The position numbers and the translations under genes were made by a program. A stretch of 64,000 nt of DNA from Dipteronia dyeriana (lineage: Eukaryota > Streptophyta > Magnoliopsida > Sapindales > Sapindaceae). The stretch spans positions 96,595,891 through 96,659,890 of the forward strand of contig CM065298.1 of the NCBI GenBank assembly GCA_032871835.1. Reading direction: 5' to 3'. This document shows positions 33,990 through 45,162 of this stretch, piece after piece (the first letter of the stretch is position 1; each line of letters opens with the position of its first letter). Under the pieces are notes generated by a model. That model was not told the origin of the DNA, searched no databases, and saw only the letters and a program-made list of their open reading frames with translations.

Positions 33990-35060
33990 AAAAACTCGCA
34001 AATGCGTTCTCATTGATCCATTGTTTTGTGGGATTTCTAAAAACATATCAAAAAGACATATATTCTATGAATTTATTTTAGTCGATACTGATTTGATTTT
34101 TATATCAGATGTTTTTAACAAAATTGACAAAAAAAATTGTTTTTTAGGAAAATCAAACTTTGTAAAATTATTACTTTAGACCAATGGGGTGGTGAACCCA
34201 ACAAGAAAAAACATTTTTCCAGACTTTTCCATGTATCTGACTTTTTCTACTGGGATTATATTGAAGCATGGAAAAACATTTTATATGGACAAAATCCTGA
34301 CAATTCTTTTTCTTGGTTTATCTATTTTGACAAAAATTTCCCACTTCAAATCCCCTTCTGATTTCTTGAGTGATGGGACAAATATGGTCCAATGATTGAT
34401 TTTATCCCTCAACTTGTCAACGAGGGTTATGGATATTGGACTACATATCTAGCAAAACCATTTGAATGGGATTTCATTCCTGACCTATTACTTTTCTTCA
34501 AACATTTCAATATGACATGGATTCTCAGGTTAGAATATGCGATTAATGACAAGCTTATTGGAAATGTCAACATTCCATAATTTGGAAGACAAACTAAGAT
34601 CAAATGGTGGAGTGGTATGAACCTAGCAGAACATGGCAGAGATAGGGTTGAAAAATGGTTTTCTAATAACCAATCCCTCTACAACAAATCTTCTGACCAA
34701 TCCAGTTTCTAATGGCCAAATCTCATAATCAGGCCAAGATTACAGCTGCTAGTACCCCTGATGAACTATTGAAAATAGCTAAAGAAATGAAGAAAACCAT
34801 GTCAAATATGTCCTAAGTTGATTCAGAATCAAAAAATCAAGATAAGGATGAAGATGATTTTGATGATGAGGACCCCACAAATTATTTCGGTCATTACTTA
34901 TCACCTTCTCGGCATCATTAGCCTCGTGAACTTCACCAGACACCTGTTATCTACACATCATTATTTATCTGTCCCAGACTTATCATCTACTTCTACTTTT
35001 CCACCATCGGCACAAACAGACAAGACATCCTCATCTACTGTTCTACTGTGAAGCGGATAA
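33990..35060 (+). pseudogene. endogenous pararetrovirus relic, structural-type ORF (plus-strand piece)
   Basis: Several frames between 34137 and 34760 together resemble a protein found with Caulimoviridae-like (florendovirus-type) reverse transcriptases in plant genomes. It is Trp- and Phe-rich, with short landmarks such as FFYWDYIEAWKN, YGQNPDNSFSWF and, later, KIKWWSGMNLAEHGRDRVEKW. An acidic Asp/Glu/Ser-rich tail follows (about 34800-34900). Stops at about 34359, 34578 and 34711 and frame changes break it. The family call rests on pattern recognition and on the adjoining promoter and RT piece; the precise genus is uncertain. Confidence 0.6.
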
Positions 35061-35179
35061 ATCACATTAATATGAAAATCTACTATTGTATAATAGTAAA
35101 ATTTTTATGTAATTATTAAAGATTAATCAAGGTTAGCTTGACCAGAGTTATTAGAACCATAGTTTGTCCAAGTCTAGTT

Positions 35180-35330
35180 AATTCCTTCCCTCTATAAAAG
35201 GAATGCTTAGACTTTTTTAATTTCAGGCTTAGTTTTTTGGTTTCAAAGCTTTGTTCATAAGCTTTTGTAATATTTCCTCTCTCTCTCTCTCTTATAAAAT
35301 TTCTGAATTCTCAATAAAAGTGAGCGACTT
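35180..35330 (+). promoter_or_regulatory. pararetrovirus-type promoter and polyadenylation region (relic)
   Basis: CTATAAAAG at 35192-35200 is a good TATA box. A CT microsatellite follows (35277-35291), then AATAAA at 35313-35318. A close TATA box and polyadenylation signal in the noncoding gap after the last ORF fit the 35S-like region of plant pararetroviruses. Confidence 0.55.
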
Positions 35331-35441
35331 ATTTTGCATATCTTCAGTGCTACCAGACATATTGTTTTCTTTATTGTAAGTACTTTGTTCATTTCCATTT
35401 ATGTTAATTAGTTTTCTATATTTTATTTTCTGCATTTTATT

Positions 35442-36790
35442 CTATTTATTAGTACGTTTTGGTATGTATAATTTTTCTTGTTTAATAGAATGTGGGTTTT
35501 TATAAGAAGAGGTAATAGTTTTAAAAGAAGTACTATCAGCTTTGAGAGGGGAAAAACTATTGGATAATTGTAATTGATTTTGTGGGCTGTGACTAGAAGA
35601 TGGGCCTGTAATAGGTTGAGTATGTGGTGTATTGGGTTGAGATATTAGTGATAGGGTATATTTGTTTTTATGGCTTGGTATTGAGGGAGTATTATAAGTC
35701 ATTTATGAGTCATCGTTAATAGTGGGTTTGCTGTCCGATGATAGTGGTGGCCTAATACTTCTGCCACCTCTGCCTCCACGACTATTACTCATGGTTCTTC
35801 CCATACAAAGATTCCATGGTCAAGAAATCTGGAAGGCTATTATAAGATCCTTTGATATATTCAATAGTAAAATCGAAAGCATATAATAATGATTGCCATT
35901 TTGCAAAGATTTATTTGGATGCAAGATTTTTGACATCTTTTTTCAAAATAGATTTTACAGATTGACAATCTACATTTAAAACAAATGTTTGGTTAATAAG
36001 GTCTTCTTGTAATTTTTGTATGGTCAAAACAATGGTTAAAATTTCTTTTTTGATAATGGAATATTTCTGTTGGGTTTCATTCCATGAACCCGAGACATAT
36101 CTAACTAACCATTCTTTGTTATCAATAACTTGCTTTAGAATGCCTCAATAGCCCAATTCAGAAGCACATGTTTCAATAATTTTAGGGAATAGAGTGACAA
36201 ATGAACATACATGGTAGTCGTTTAACATGCTGCTTAACTTGTCAGACAGTAGAAGTATGTTCTTTTGTCCAAGGTAGAGGATTTGCTTTTAGTCTTTGAA
36301 AAAGGGGTTTGCAAATAATTTGTAATTGTTTGTAAAAATTTGCAATATTATTTAAACATCCCAAAAACCATTGTATTTGTTTTTTGTCTTTAATTTCACC
36401 AGGAAATTTGTCAACAAAATCAAGACTTCTTCAGATAGGAATAATAATTCCTCTTTTGATAATATGACCCAAAAATCGGATATGTGTTTGAAATAAATTG
36501 ATTTTTGTGGTAGAAATAACTAAACCATGTTATTTTATGGTTTTAAAGAAATATGTCAAGATGTTTCTAGTGTTGGTCAATATTGTTGAAATATAAAAGC
36601 ACATCATCAATATAAACAATGGAAAATTTAGTATAAGGATTGAAAATTTCATTCATAATACATTGGAATTCACTAGGAGCATTTTTAAGTCCAAAAGACA
36701 TTATATTCTATTCATATTGTCCAAAGGGAAAGTGAAAGCTGTCTTATATCGATTTTGCTCAACAATTTGGATTTTTTAAAATCCTGATTT
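35442..36790 (-). pseudogene. endogenous pararetrovirus relic, reverse transcriptase/RNase H (minus-strand piece)
   Basis: On the minus strand the RT catalytic box YIDDVLLYF is near 36600, preceded by FGLKNAPSEFQ. Downstream come an RNase H region (SELGY, DCQSVKSIL) and the terminal PDFLT motif near 35830. A Ser/Pro/Thr-rich frame (35442-35702) follows and ends near 35442. Stops and frameshifts interrupt RT and RNase H several times. The order and the PDFLT ending match plant Caulimoviridae-like endogenous elements. The relic is inactive. Confidence 0.75.
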
Positions 36791-36899
36791 CATATCAAAA
36801 TTTGAAAATATAATAGAATTGTAAAGTCTTTTTAATAAGTCAGATTTAAAATCTCCAAACTTATCTCATTCTTTTTCAAAGTTAACATTTTTTTCAGAT

Positions 36900-37463
36900 T
36901 TCATCTCTAGTTCTAATTTTTAGATTTCTTGTATTTTGTTTTCTATACATATATTATTTTCTCCTATTTTTATTTCAATTTTATTCTCTTGTTCATCAAG
37001 TTTTGTTTTATTTTTCGATTATATGTTTTAAGATTGAATATTTTTCAACCATTTATTATTTTCTCTGTATCAAACTTTAGATTTCAACATCAGATCAGAT
37101 TTTAGATTTCAAGAGATCTGTTATTTCCGCATCTTCTGTTTTTATATTTTTGAAGTATTTTTTTTCTTCCTAACCGTGCTTCGTTGTTCATGTTTTCTCT
37201 CTTTCATTGATATCTATTATTTTCTCTTTTTCAGATTTCTATTATATTCTTCTTATCTTGTTCATATTTTAAATTTCATGATAAGTTTTTTTTTATATAT
37301 ATATATCTTGTTCATATTTATATTTTTCAAATTTCTATTCTATTCTTCTTATCTTGTTCAAAACTTGATTTGATGATAGGTTTTTTTTTTTTTTTTTATC
37401 TTGTTCATATTTTATATTTTTCAGATTTCTATTCTATTCTTCTTATTTTGTTCATATTTGTTT
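36900..37463. repeat. T-rich DNA with degenerate tandem repeats
   Basis: Units containing TTTCTATTCTATTCTTCTTA and CTTGTTCATATTT recur three times between about 37220 and 37460. Noncoding. Confidence 0.6.
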
Positions 37464-38930
37464 GGGTAAATTGTATTTTAGTCCCTATAGTTTACCTTAA
37501 TCTACATTTAGTCCACGGTTTTTTAGAATTGTAACTTTTAATCCACCATTTCTCTGACAATACTTATTCGAGTCCCTACCGTCCAATTCTGTTAGGGTTC
37601 CGTTAAGTCAATGAGGGTCAACGAGGTTAAAAAGGTAAAATAATATCAAAAGTTCTAGAATCTTAATTAACCAAAGGGTATAATAGTAATTTATAAATTA
37701 ATTTTAAAAAACAAATAAAAATTATTAAATTAAATAATAAAATAAATTAAAAATAAAAATAAAAAAACCATCTATCTCCATCTTCTTTCATTCACCGCCT
37801 CTCTTTCTCTAACTTCAATCTCTTTCTTTCTCCCTCATTCTCACCGCCTCTCTCCATCTTCTTTCATCCACCACCGCCGTGTTTCTCTCTCTCACACACC
37901 AGTCACCACCGTTTCTTTACCTCTCACCAAACGCCAACACCATGCCCATCTAATAATGAGACCCATCGCCGTTCTCGGGTCAACACAATCTGGTCCAGAT
38001 CGAACGACCTCACACTGTCCCGCCGCCGACGAATAGATCGGCGACGTTGATGGATGGGGTTTGATGTTTGACAACAGGTGAAGCTTTCTAGCATGACAGT
38101 GGTGGATGACTCGTGGCGGTGGACTTGGCACTCGGGTCAACGACAATTGTTCTTCATCTCTATCAGATTTTTTTCTTAAATTGATGATGGTTGGGTACTT
38201 GGATGATATTTGCAATTTTTGATGGCATTTAAAAATAAAATAAAAACAAAGAAAAAAAATATGGGAAGTTTTTTTTTTTAATTTTGTTGTTGTTGTTGAA
38301 TTTTTTGAGGTTTGAAAGAGAAAGAATCGATGATGACGATGATAATGGATAACGATGACAGTGGTTGTTGTGGAGAGGGATGATATTTTTTTTTTGGATA
38401 AAAAAAAGTTAGGTTTGATTTTAGATTTGTGGTGGTCGAAGGGTATTGGCTAATGGTTGAAATTTTATTGTGTTTGATGAAGATGAAATGAACTGTAGAG
38501 GAAGATGATGATCAAGATGTGTTGGAGAAAAAGATAATCTAGGTTTCTAGATGATCTGGATCCACCAGATTATTATTTTTTTAATTTTTTGTTGTTATTT
38601 TTAATTTTTGTTATAAAATTTAAATAAAAAAATAAATAAAGAGAGATATTGAGATCCATTTTGTGTGTGTTTTTTTAACTATTTTAAGGGTAAAATGGTA
38701 ATTTCATACAAATTACATCATTCACAGAAAAAGACAAAAATAAGGGTAAAATGATCTTTTCAATATGGTCAGCACCCATCAGAGGTATTAAGGTCATTTC
38801 ATATGTCTGACATGCCAGAAAATGTATTTTAACAGATTCTATCACAGAAGGACTAAAAGTTACAATTTCAAAAAATCGTGGACTAAACACAGATTAAGGC
38901 AAACTATAGGGACTAAAATACGATTTACCC
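37464..38930. mobile_element. 1467-bp non-autonomous Mutator-like element
   Basis: The terminal inverted repeats of about 85 bp are nearly identical. Each starts GGGTAAATTGTATTTTAG or GGGTAAATCGTATTTTAG and continues with TCCCTATAGTTT and TTTAGTCCACG. Flanks TATTTGTTT (37455-37463) and TATTTTTTT (38931-38939) are a 9-bp duplication with one mismatch. The interior has CT-rich, 5'-UTR-like DNA (37770-37915) and open frames with no recognised domain. It might be captured host DNA. Confidence 0.85.
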
Positions 38931-38939
38931 TATTTTTTT

Positions 38940-39305
38940 ATATCATGATAGTATGATTATTTTTTTAATTAATTCTGGTTCTTAGTTTAATTTATTTTTT
39001 CTTGGTTGTTTTTTTATTTTCAAATCAGATTTTAGATCCAATGATTTATTTTGCTCTTATCCTTACTTTTGATAACAAGATAGTTTTTTATTCTTTAATT
39101 AGTTTTGAATTTAAAGTTTATTTTTTTTCTTTTCTTTTATTTTCAATTCTAGGGGTGTGGATACTGTGGATGAGTGGTAAGTCAATGGTTTCGGTAACCC
39201 GTAAATCGGATGTTCAAATCCTTCCGTCACTGATTACTCCAAACTTTTATTTCTTATTTTTCTTTTAAACCATAAGAGTACTTATGAATTTATATTTATA
39301 TTAGA
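38940..39305. other. noncoding DNA with a tRNA-like segment
   Basis: At 39160-39235, TGGATGAGTGGTAAG resembles a Pol III box A and GATGTTCAAATCC a box B, about 45 bp apart. A poly(T)-rich stretch follows. I could not fold a full tRNA, so a tRNA-derived SINE remnant or pseudo-tRNA is more likely. Confidence 0.35.
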
Positions 39306-39479
39306 CTAAATCCCATCATCCTCACCGTCGATGGGAATCCACTGCTCTTCAAATCCCATTGTCATCTTCAGTGGAGTGTTGGTTTCGACCGTAATCTTCC
39401 CGGTGATCGGAATCTTCACAGTGGCTGCCACTTCCTTGAATTGAGGTTCACTTTCAAGCTTGAAATCTAGTATACCCAT
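39306..39479 (-). other. 57-aa open reading frame of unknown origin
   Basis: ATG at 39479, stop at 39306-39308. The composition looks like a folded beta-rich protein fragment (landmarks FKEVAATVKIPITGKITVET and FEEQWIPIDGEDD) and contrasts with the AT-rich noise around it. I do not recognise the family. It lies upstream of a MULE transposase relic, so a captured host-gene fragment is plausible. Confidence 0.35.
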
Positions 39480-39740
39480 TCAATGTAAGTCCCGAACTCA
39501 CACTAAAGTTTGAAATGTCATCCTCTCTTCTCATTATTTTGTTGTTGTTTAAGTCTGAAATGCAGCATTGGCGATGATTCGATTCGTTCTCCTCTAGGCC
39601 TATTAATTTTTTGTATGATGTATTGTTGGTTGTATATAAGGTGTCTGATGAAATGCCACATCAAGATTTGAAGAGGCATGCATTGTTGTAGTTAAGGTGT
39701 TTGGTTGTAGTAAAGGTGTTTGATGAAATGCCACTGCTGG

Positions 39741-40280
39741 TTTGTTTGCACATTTATAGAGTTATATGGTTTGGTGAGGATAAGGTTTAGGAAATTTGTA
39801 TGTGTTTTTGTGATGGTATATATATATATATATATTTGATTTTGTTGTTCGGTGTTGGACCAAATGTTCTTTTGGATTGTTATTGGTTGGTTGAACCAAA
39901 CTTGGTTCCTTGTTATTGACTTTGTTATTGGCTGTTATTGAATTTGGGAACAGAAGAAGAGCTAAGCCTGGGATGAATGTCGTATGTCTAGTAACCATAA
40001 CTACCGGTGGTTTGTTTGCACATTTATAGAGTTTTATGGTTTGGTGAGGATAAGGTTTAGAAAATTTGTATGTGTTTTTATGATGGTTTATGGTGTATGT
40101 ATAGTTGTTTGTGTTGTTCGGTGTTGAACCAAATGTTGTTTAGGATTGTGTTGGTTGGTTGAACCAAAACTTGGTTCCTTGTTATTGATTTTTTTTTATG
40201 GCTGCAATTATTGAATTTGGAAACAAAAGGGGAGCTAAGCCTGAGACGAATGTTGTAGGCCTAGGAACCATACCTAGGCC
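39741..40280. repeat. tandem duplication, period 270 bp
   Basis: TTTGTTTGCACATTTATAGA starts at 39741 and again at 40011. The following bases match through ACTTGGTTCCTTGTTATTGA and GAGCTAAGCCTG. Two copies, upstream of the MULE transposase relic. Confidence 0.85.
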
Positions 40281-40374
40281 TAAATGATTTGTTCCTAGGC
40301 CCTCACCTAAATTGAATTACAATAATTGTTGTTATAATACTGTTATTGAGTGAAATGTTTATTTTTTCTTTTAG

Positions 40375-42510
40375 GGTCTAAGGATACCACGTCTTGGATG
40401 TTACTTCAATACGGTGAGCATTGGAAGGGTAACCCTTTAACCGGGCCTATTTCTTTTTCGGTTCTTCTAAAAAAAAAGACAACGGAGCCTACGATGAATT
40501 GGTGGAAATGATATACCATTGGACAGGGGTTTGTAGAGACAATATAGAGTTGAAGCTAACTTCACATGTGAAAATGGGGGTTGATACAGTTACATTGTCA
40601 GTTATGAGTGACAACGATGTAGAGTTTATGGTTATGAATAAGGAAAAAGCTTGATCCGCAATTGATGTTGAATTTGTCAACAAACATGTTTTTTGACCTC
40701 TAGAAAATCCAATTCAATCAGCATGTAAGGTATCTCCCGTCAAACCTACCGATAATCCATGTTATACGGCGAGTACTCCAAACTTAAATAAGTTATTGGC
40801 AGCAATAATCCGCTTGCATCCCAAGCTTCACCCGAATTCACATCAGCAGCCAATGACCAAGTGACCCCAACATCTAATACCAAGCATGCGATTGTGGATA
40901 GTTCCGAAGGCATAGATACTTCTGGAAGGTCTGATAGTTCAAGCAGTGATACAAAAGATGAGAATGGTGGTGATGATGATGGCAGAGTGGTAGAGCCAAC
41001 AGTTCATGGAACAAAAGAACCACGGGTGAGTGGAACACATAACAGTTTTTCACCTTTCAGAACTCAAGGTGGACAGTATCAGGTTTAGAGCTTTACTCAA
41101 TACCAGTTGTTCGATCGGTGGATGTGTTTCAAAATTCAGGTGACGAATGTTCATTATACAAATGACAAATGTCCAAGGACAAGACTACATTGAAGCAAGT
41201 TATAGGTTCATATACATTTGCAGAGAGGTTTGAGCACAGGACTTTACGATCTTCTAATACCCGATTCATTACCGAATGTACACAGAGAAGTTGTGGATGG
41301 GTTCTTCGGGCATGGAAGTCGAATAAGGGGACTTATTGGCATGTGAAAGCATTCATGAATGAGCACACATCTTAGAGAAATGACAAATACAACATTGAAT
41401 TTAAACGTGTAAGTGCCTTCTTGATTGGGGATTTGTTTGCAAGTAAATATCGTGATCCTGGACGCATCATTCGTCCTAAGGATATTGTTCTGAGATGAGG
41501 GAGAAACATGGCATACACCTGTCATACAACAAAGCCTACAGGTAGAAGGAGCACGCTTTGAATCAGGTATTCGACAATCCATGGGAACCGTTTCAGAACT
41601 TGCCTTCTTATTTTTATGTTTTGGAACAAGCAAACTCCAGGACCGTGACAAAGATCAAGACCGACTCACAAAACCCTTTTAAATTTGGATTCATGGCAAT
41701 TGAAGCCTCTATAGAGGAGTTCAATTCTATTATTAGGTCAGTTATCTGTATTGATGATACCCATTTGAAGGCTAGGACCATGAGTGTTTTGTTAGTTGCG
41801 GTGTGCAAAGACGAAAATGAGATGATATACCCTTTGACATTTGGATTTGCAAACTCTAAATGCATAGAGTCGTGGACTTAGTTTTTGAAGAAACTCCATA
41901 AATTGATCCAATATCCTGACCGTGTGATGTTAGTTTCGGATCGCCACAATGGTATATACAATGCAATGGAAGCCATATGCCCAGATGTAGCACATGGGGT
42001 TTGTGCATACCACTTAGCACAAAATCTCAAAAAAATTTGCAAGTAGAGGGATGATGTCATTTCGCTTTACTACTGTGCTATGCATACTGTATCGAGGATT
42101 GTGACTGTTTAATGGGTGAGTTGAAAGAAACCTATCGTAAGGTTTACGATGAGTTGCAAGGCGTTGGGATAAAGAAGTTTTCACGTGCACATAGCCCTAT
42201 AAAGAGGTACTTTTTAATGACCACCAACATTGTTGAGTCAATGAATTATTGTCTATTCGCAGTCCAAAAATTGCCTATCACAACAATGGCTAAATGTATC
42301 AGAGATTTGTTGCAAAGGTGGTTCTAAGATCGTCGGAGAAATACGGTATGAGATTCACCCCATTCACTTCAATAAATATAAGGTAGACGACAAATGGAAG
42401 GAAACAACCGTCGAACTTGATGAACGTTCTTGCTCATACTGTGAATGGGATTTAGATGACTTGCCGTGTTCTCATGCAATGATGGTTGCTAGGTAGAATT
42501 CCCAATCTTT
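40375..42510 (+). pseudogene. Mutator-like (MuDR) transposase relic 2
   Basis: The N-terminal region, 40480-40650, resembles the PB1-like N-terminus of plant MULE proteins. 41169-41375 matches the MuDR DNA-binding domain (CGWVLRAWKSNKGTYWHVK, then NEHTS). The MULE core begins at 41558, with the first catalytic Asp in CIDDTHLKA near 41750 and the second in LVSDRHNG near 41938. TTNIVESMNY (about 42220) holds the conserved Glu. A SWIM-type zinc finger (CEWDLDDLPCSHA) ends at about 42490. Many stops and shifts are present. Confidence 0.88.
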
Positions 42511-42986
42511 TCACTCCGTACATTTATCTGTTGTGGTTGATTTTAGATACTTAAATTTTTGTTTGTTGGTGTGTTATGGCCTAGGTTCAAAGGATTGTCA
42601 ATCCACATACTTGCTTTCGACCTTTACACAACATGATTTCTTAAACATGCTTATGAAATGGGTGTCAACCCTGTTTTGGATCCCGAATTTTAGGACATTC
42701 CTGATTCAAAGTAAGTATGAATGTGCTGTGTAAATGCAGTGAAATGCGTTACAAAATAAGTAACATAAAGCTTTAATTAGCAGGGAGAAATGGACAATTA
42801 ATTATGTTATCATGTCTGAGATCCACTTTTCGACTTTAACCAAGTCTTGAAAATGTTGACACGTCATCGGTATGATTTGACCGGTATAAAAAAATGAAAA
42901 AAAAATACATTTCAGTATGATAAATAAACAAATTTGAAGTCATTCAAAATCATGGCAATTGAACAGTTACGGGGATGGAATATTAC

Positions 42987-43216
42987 CTTACTTGGTTGTC
43001 GTTCTTGAGGAAAGATGTGAACTCAACTAACTCTACATCTTCCTCATTTGACTTTGTCTTCTTTGACCTTTTCAGAATCGGATTTGTGTAGGGGATTTCA
43101 AGCCACGTTGACCGCTTTCGACCCCTCTGTTTGTCGAAATCTCTGTATTCCACATTAGGGTCGGCTTTAGTAAGTGCTATCACACTACCGGGCAAGCTCT
43201 TGCCAATAAAACACAC
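42987..43216 (-). pseudogene. fragment of a Kaonashi-type (Ulp1-bearing) MULE gene
   Basis: The minus-strand frame contains WLEIPYTNPILKRSKKTK, comparable in position and pattern to QLVSPYTDPCRPKRLKT of the DUF1985-Ulp1 gene at about 47230. It ends at a GT-like donor (CAA|GTAAGG) near 42988. It faces transposase relic 2 tail to tail, the same arrangement as in the element to the right. The similarity is short, so confidence is moderate. Confidence 0.45.
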
Positions 43217-43734
43217 GGACGGGGACTAATATTGTTCCTCACCAACGACATATTTTTACCCCGCATCCTACATAACCAATTATTGAATATTAAATTAAAT
43301 TGTGACTATATTAAAACTTCCTAATTTAACCAATTGTCAATTAGAGTTTTAATAGAAATCATATACTTTCTAATTTGACTAGATAAATAAATTCATTTTA
43401 TTTATCTACTTATCGAATAGAATATTTGATACTTATCATATTACCAATAATAATATGACTCTAGGAGATATTTTTCAACTAGGAAAAATATTTTGACTTT
43501 TGATTAAACAATTAATTTCTATTTAATTGATTAGTAAAATAAACACAATCAAATTCTAGGAATCAAGTAAAAAGTTACAACTTATAATCAAATTTATAAT
43601 TCTAATATTATAACGTCTTTATATGGGAGTATTGTGTCATATACTCATATTTAATGGATAGTATCATTTCCCCCCCTAAAGTATGACCTATTAGTAATTC
43701 CCCCCCCCCCCCCCCCCCCCCCTGTATTTACCTT
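43217..43734. other. AT-rich DNA with a 23-C homopolymer
   Basis: No gene. 43700-43722 is an uninterrupted run of C, and 43672-43679 another C-rich word. These lie at the proposed border between two MULEs. Confidence 0.6.
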
Positions 43735-44125
43735 TAGGGGTCAAAAAATTATTGGCACTATTTGAGGGGTATGTTGTGTAAATATCACCACTTTACTAAT
43801 GTATGTTTAAAAGGCACCAAAAGAGCGTTTGAGACAAAAATACCCCGAAATATTTTAATAGTGAGGAAGTTGTCGTTTTCAAAGTCAGAGAGAAGCAACA
43901 GTCAAACCGACGGGAAACTAATCGACGGTGAAGTGACCGGAAGAGCTGCGATTGACAAAGGTAAGATTGGTTATTTTTCCTCGTTTTTGTTGTTGTTAAC
44001 TTGCATTACATGTTAGAATTGAGTTTTATTGATAGGAATTGTAGAAACCGGTTAAAATATAGATGTGAGAATGGTTGTGGTTTAGGTTAGGGTTTTTAAT
44101 TTGGTTGAATATCAGTTGAGGAAGA

Positions 44126-45123
44126 TGAAATCGAGCTTTTTTGAATAGGTTTTGGTAGATCGAGGTTTTTGGAAAAGGAATCGAGATTTTTAAAAAAAGA
44201 ATCGAGCCATTTTGAAAAGGATCGAGCTTTTTTGAATAGGTTTCGAGCTTTTTTGAATAGGTTCAAACTGATTTAGAATTAGATCGAGCATATTTGAAAG
44301 GGATCGAGCCTTTTTTAAAAGGATCGAGCTTTTTTAAAAAGGGATCGAGCTTTTTTAAAAAGGGATAGAGCTTTTTTAAAAGGTATCGAGCCTTTTTGAA
44401 AGGGATCGAGCGTTTTTGAAAAGGAATTGAGCTTTTTAAAAAAGGGATCGAGCTTTTTTGAAAGGGATCGAGCGTTTTTGAAAAGTAATCGAGCTTTTTT
44501 GAATATGTTTTGAGGTATTTTGAATAGGTTCGAGCTGTTTTTGAATTGGATCGAGCGTTTTTGAAAAGGGATCGAGCCTTTGTTAAAAGGCATCGAGCCA
44601 TTTTAAAAAGGAATCGAGTTTTTTTGAATAGGTTCGAGCTGTTTTTGAATTGGATCGAGCCTATTTGAAAGGGATCGAGCTTTTTTGAAAAGGGATCTAG
44701 CCTTTTTTAAAAGGGAGCGAGCTTTTTTAAAAAGGGAGCGAGCTTTTTAAAAAGGGATTGACCTTTTTTTAAAAGGGATGGAGCTTTTTTGAAAGGGATC
44801 GAGCCTTTTTGAAAAGGGATCGAGCTTTTTTGAAAAGGGACCGAGCCTTTTTGAAAGGGATCGAGCCTTTATGAAAGGGATCGAGCCATTTTGAAAAGAG
44901 ATCGAGCTTTTTTGAATATGTTTCGAGCTGTTTTTGAATTGGATCGAGCCTATTTGAAAGAGATCGAGACCTTTTGAAAGGGATCGAGCCTTTTTAAAAA
45001 GGTATCGAGGTTTTTTGTAAAGCAATCAAGCTGTTTTGAAATGGATCGAGCCTTTTGGAAAAGGAATCGAGATTTTTTGTAAAGCAATCGAGCTGTTTTA
45101 AAAGGGATCGAGCTTTTTAATAA
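44126..45123. repeat. GATCGAGC minisatellite, left block
   Basis: About 1 kb of 20-24 bp units of the form GATCGAGC, then T5-6, then GAAAAGG, in the plus orientation with small variations. It stands between the left end of the MULE and the first recognised exon of the DUF1985-Ulp1 gene. The long open frames it gives on the minus strand are by-products of the repeat. Confidence 0.95.
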
Positions 45124-45162
45124 AATTCTGTCTAATGATGTTGTATTTCTGTTACATTGCAG

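Noticed and set aside
37892..38215. 107-aa minus-strand frame
   Set aside because: Inside a non-autonomous MULE; no recognisable domain. Kept only as a hint of possible captured DNA.
39160..39235. candidate tRNA gene
   Set aside because: Box A- and box B-like words are present, but I could not form acceptor and anticodon stems, so it is at best a tRNA-like remnant.
42533..42733. 66-aa frame after the SWIM finger of MULE relic 2
   Set aside because: Could be a remnant of the transposase tail, but no motif supports it and the frame differs.
44263..45025. Lys/Phe/Ser-rich open frames on the minus strand
   Set aside because: They arise from the GATCGAGC minisatellite in a frame without stops; the residue pattern follows the DNA unit.
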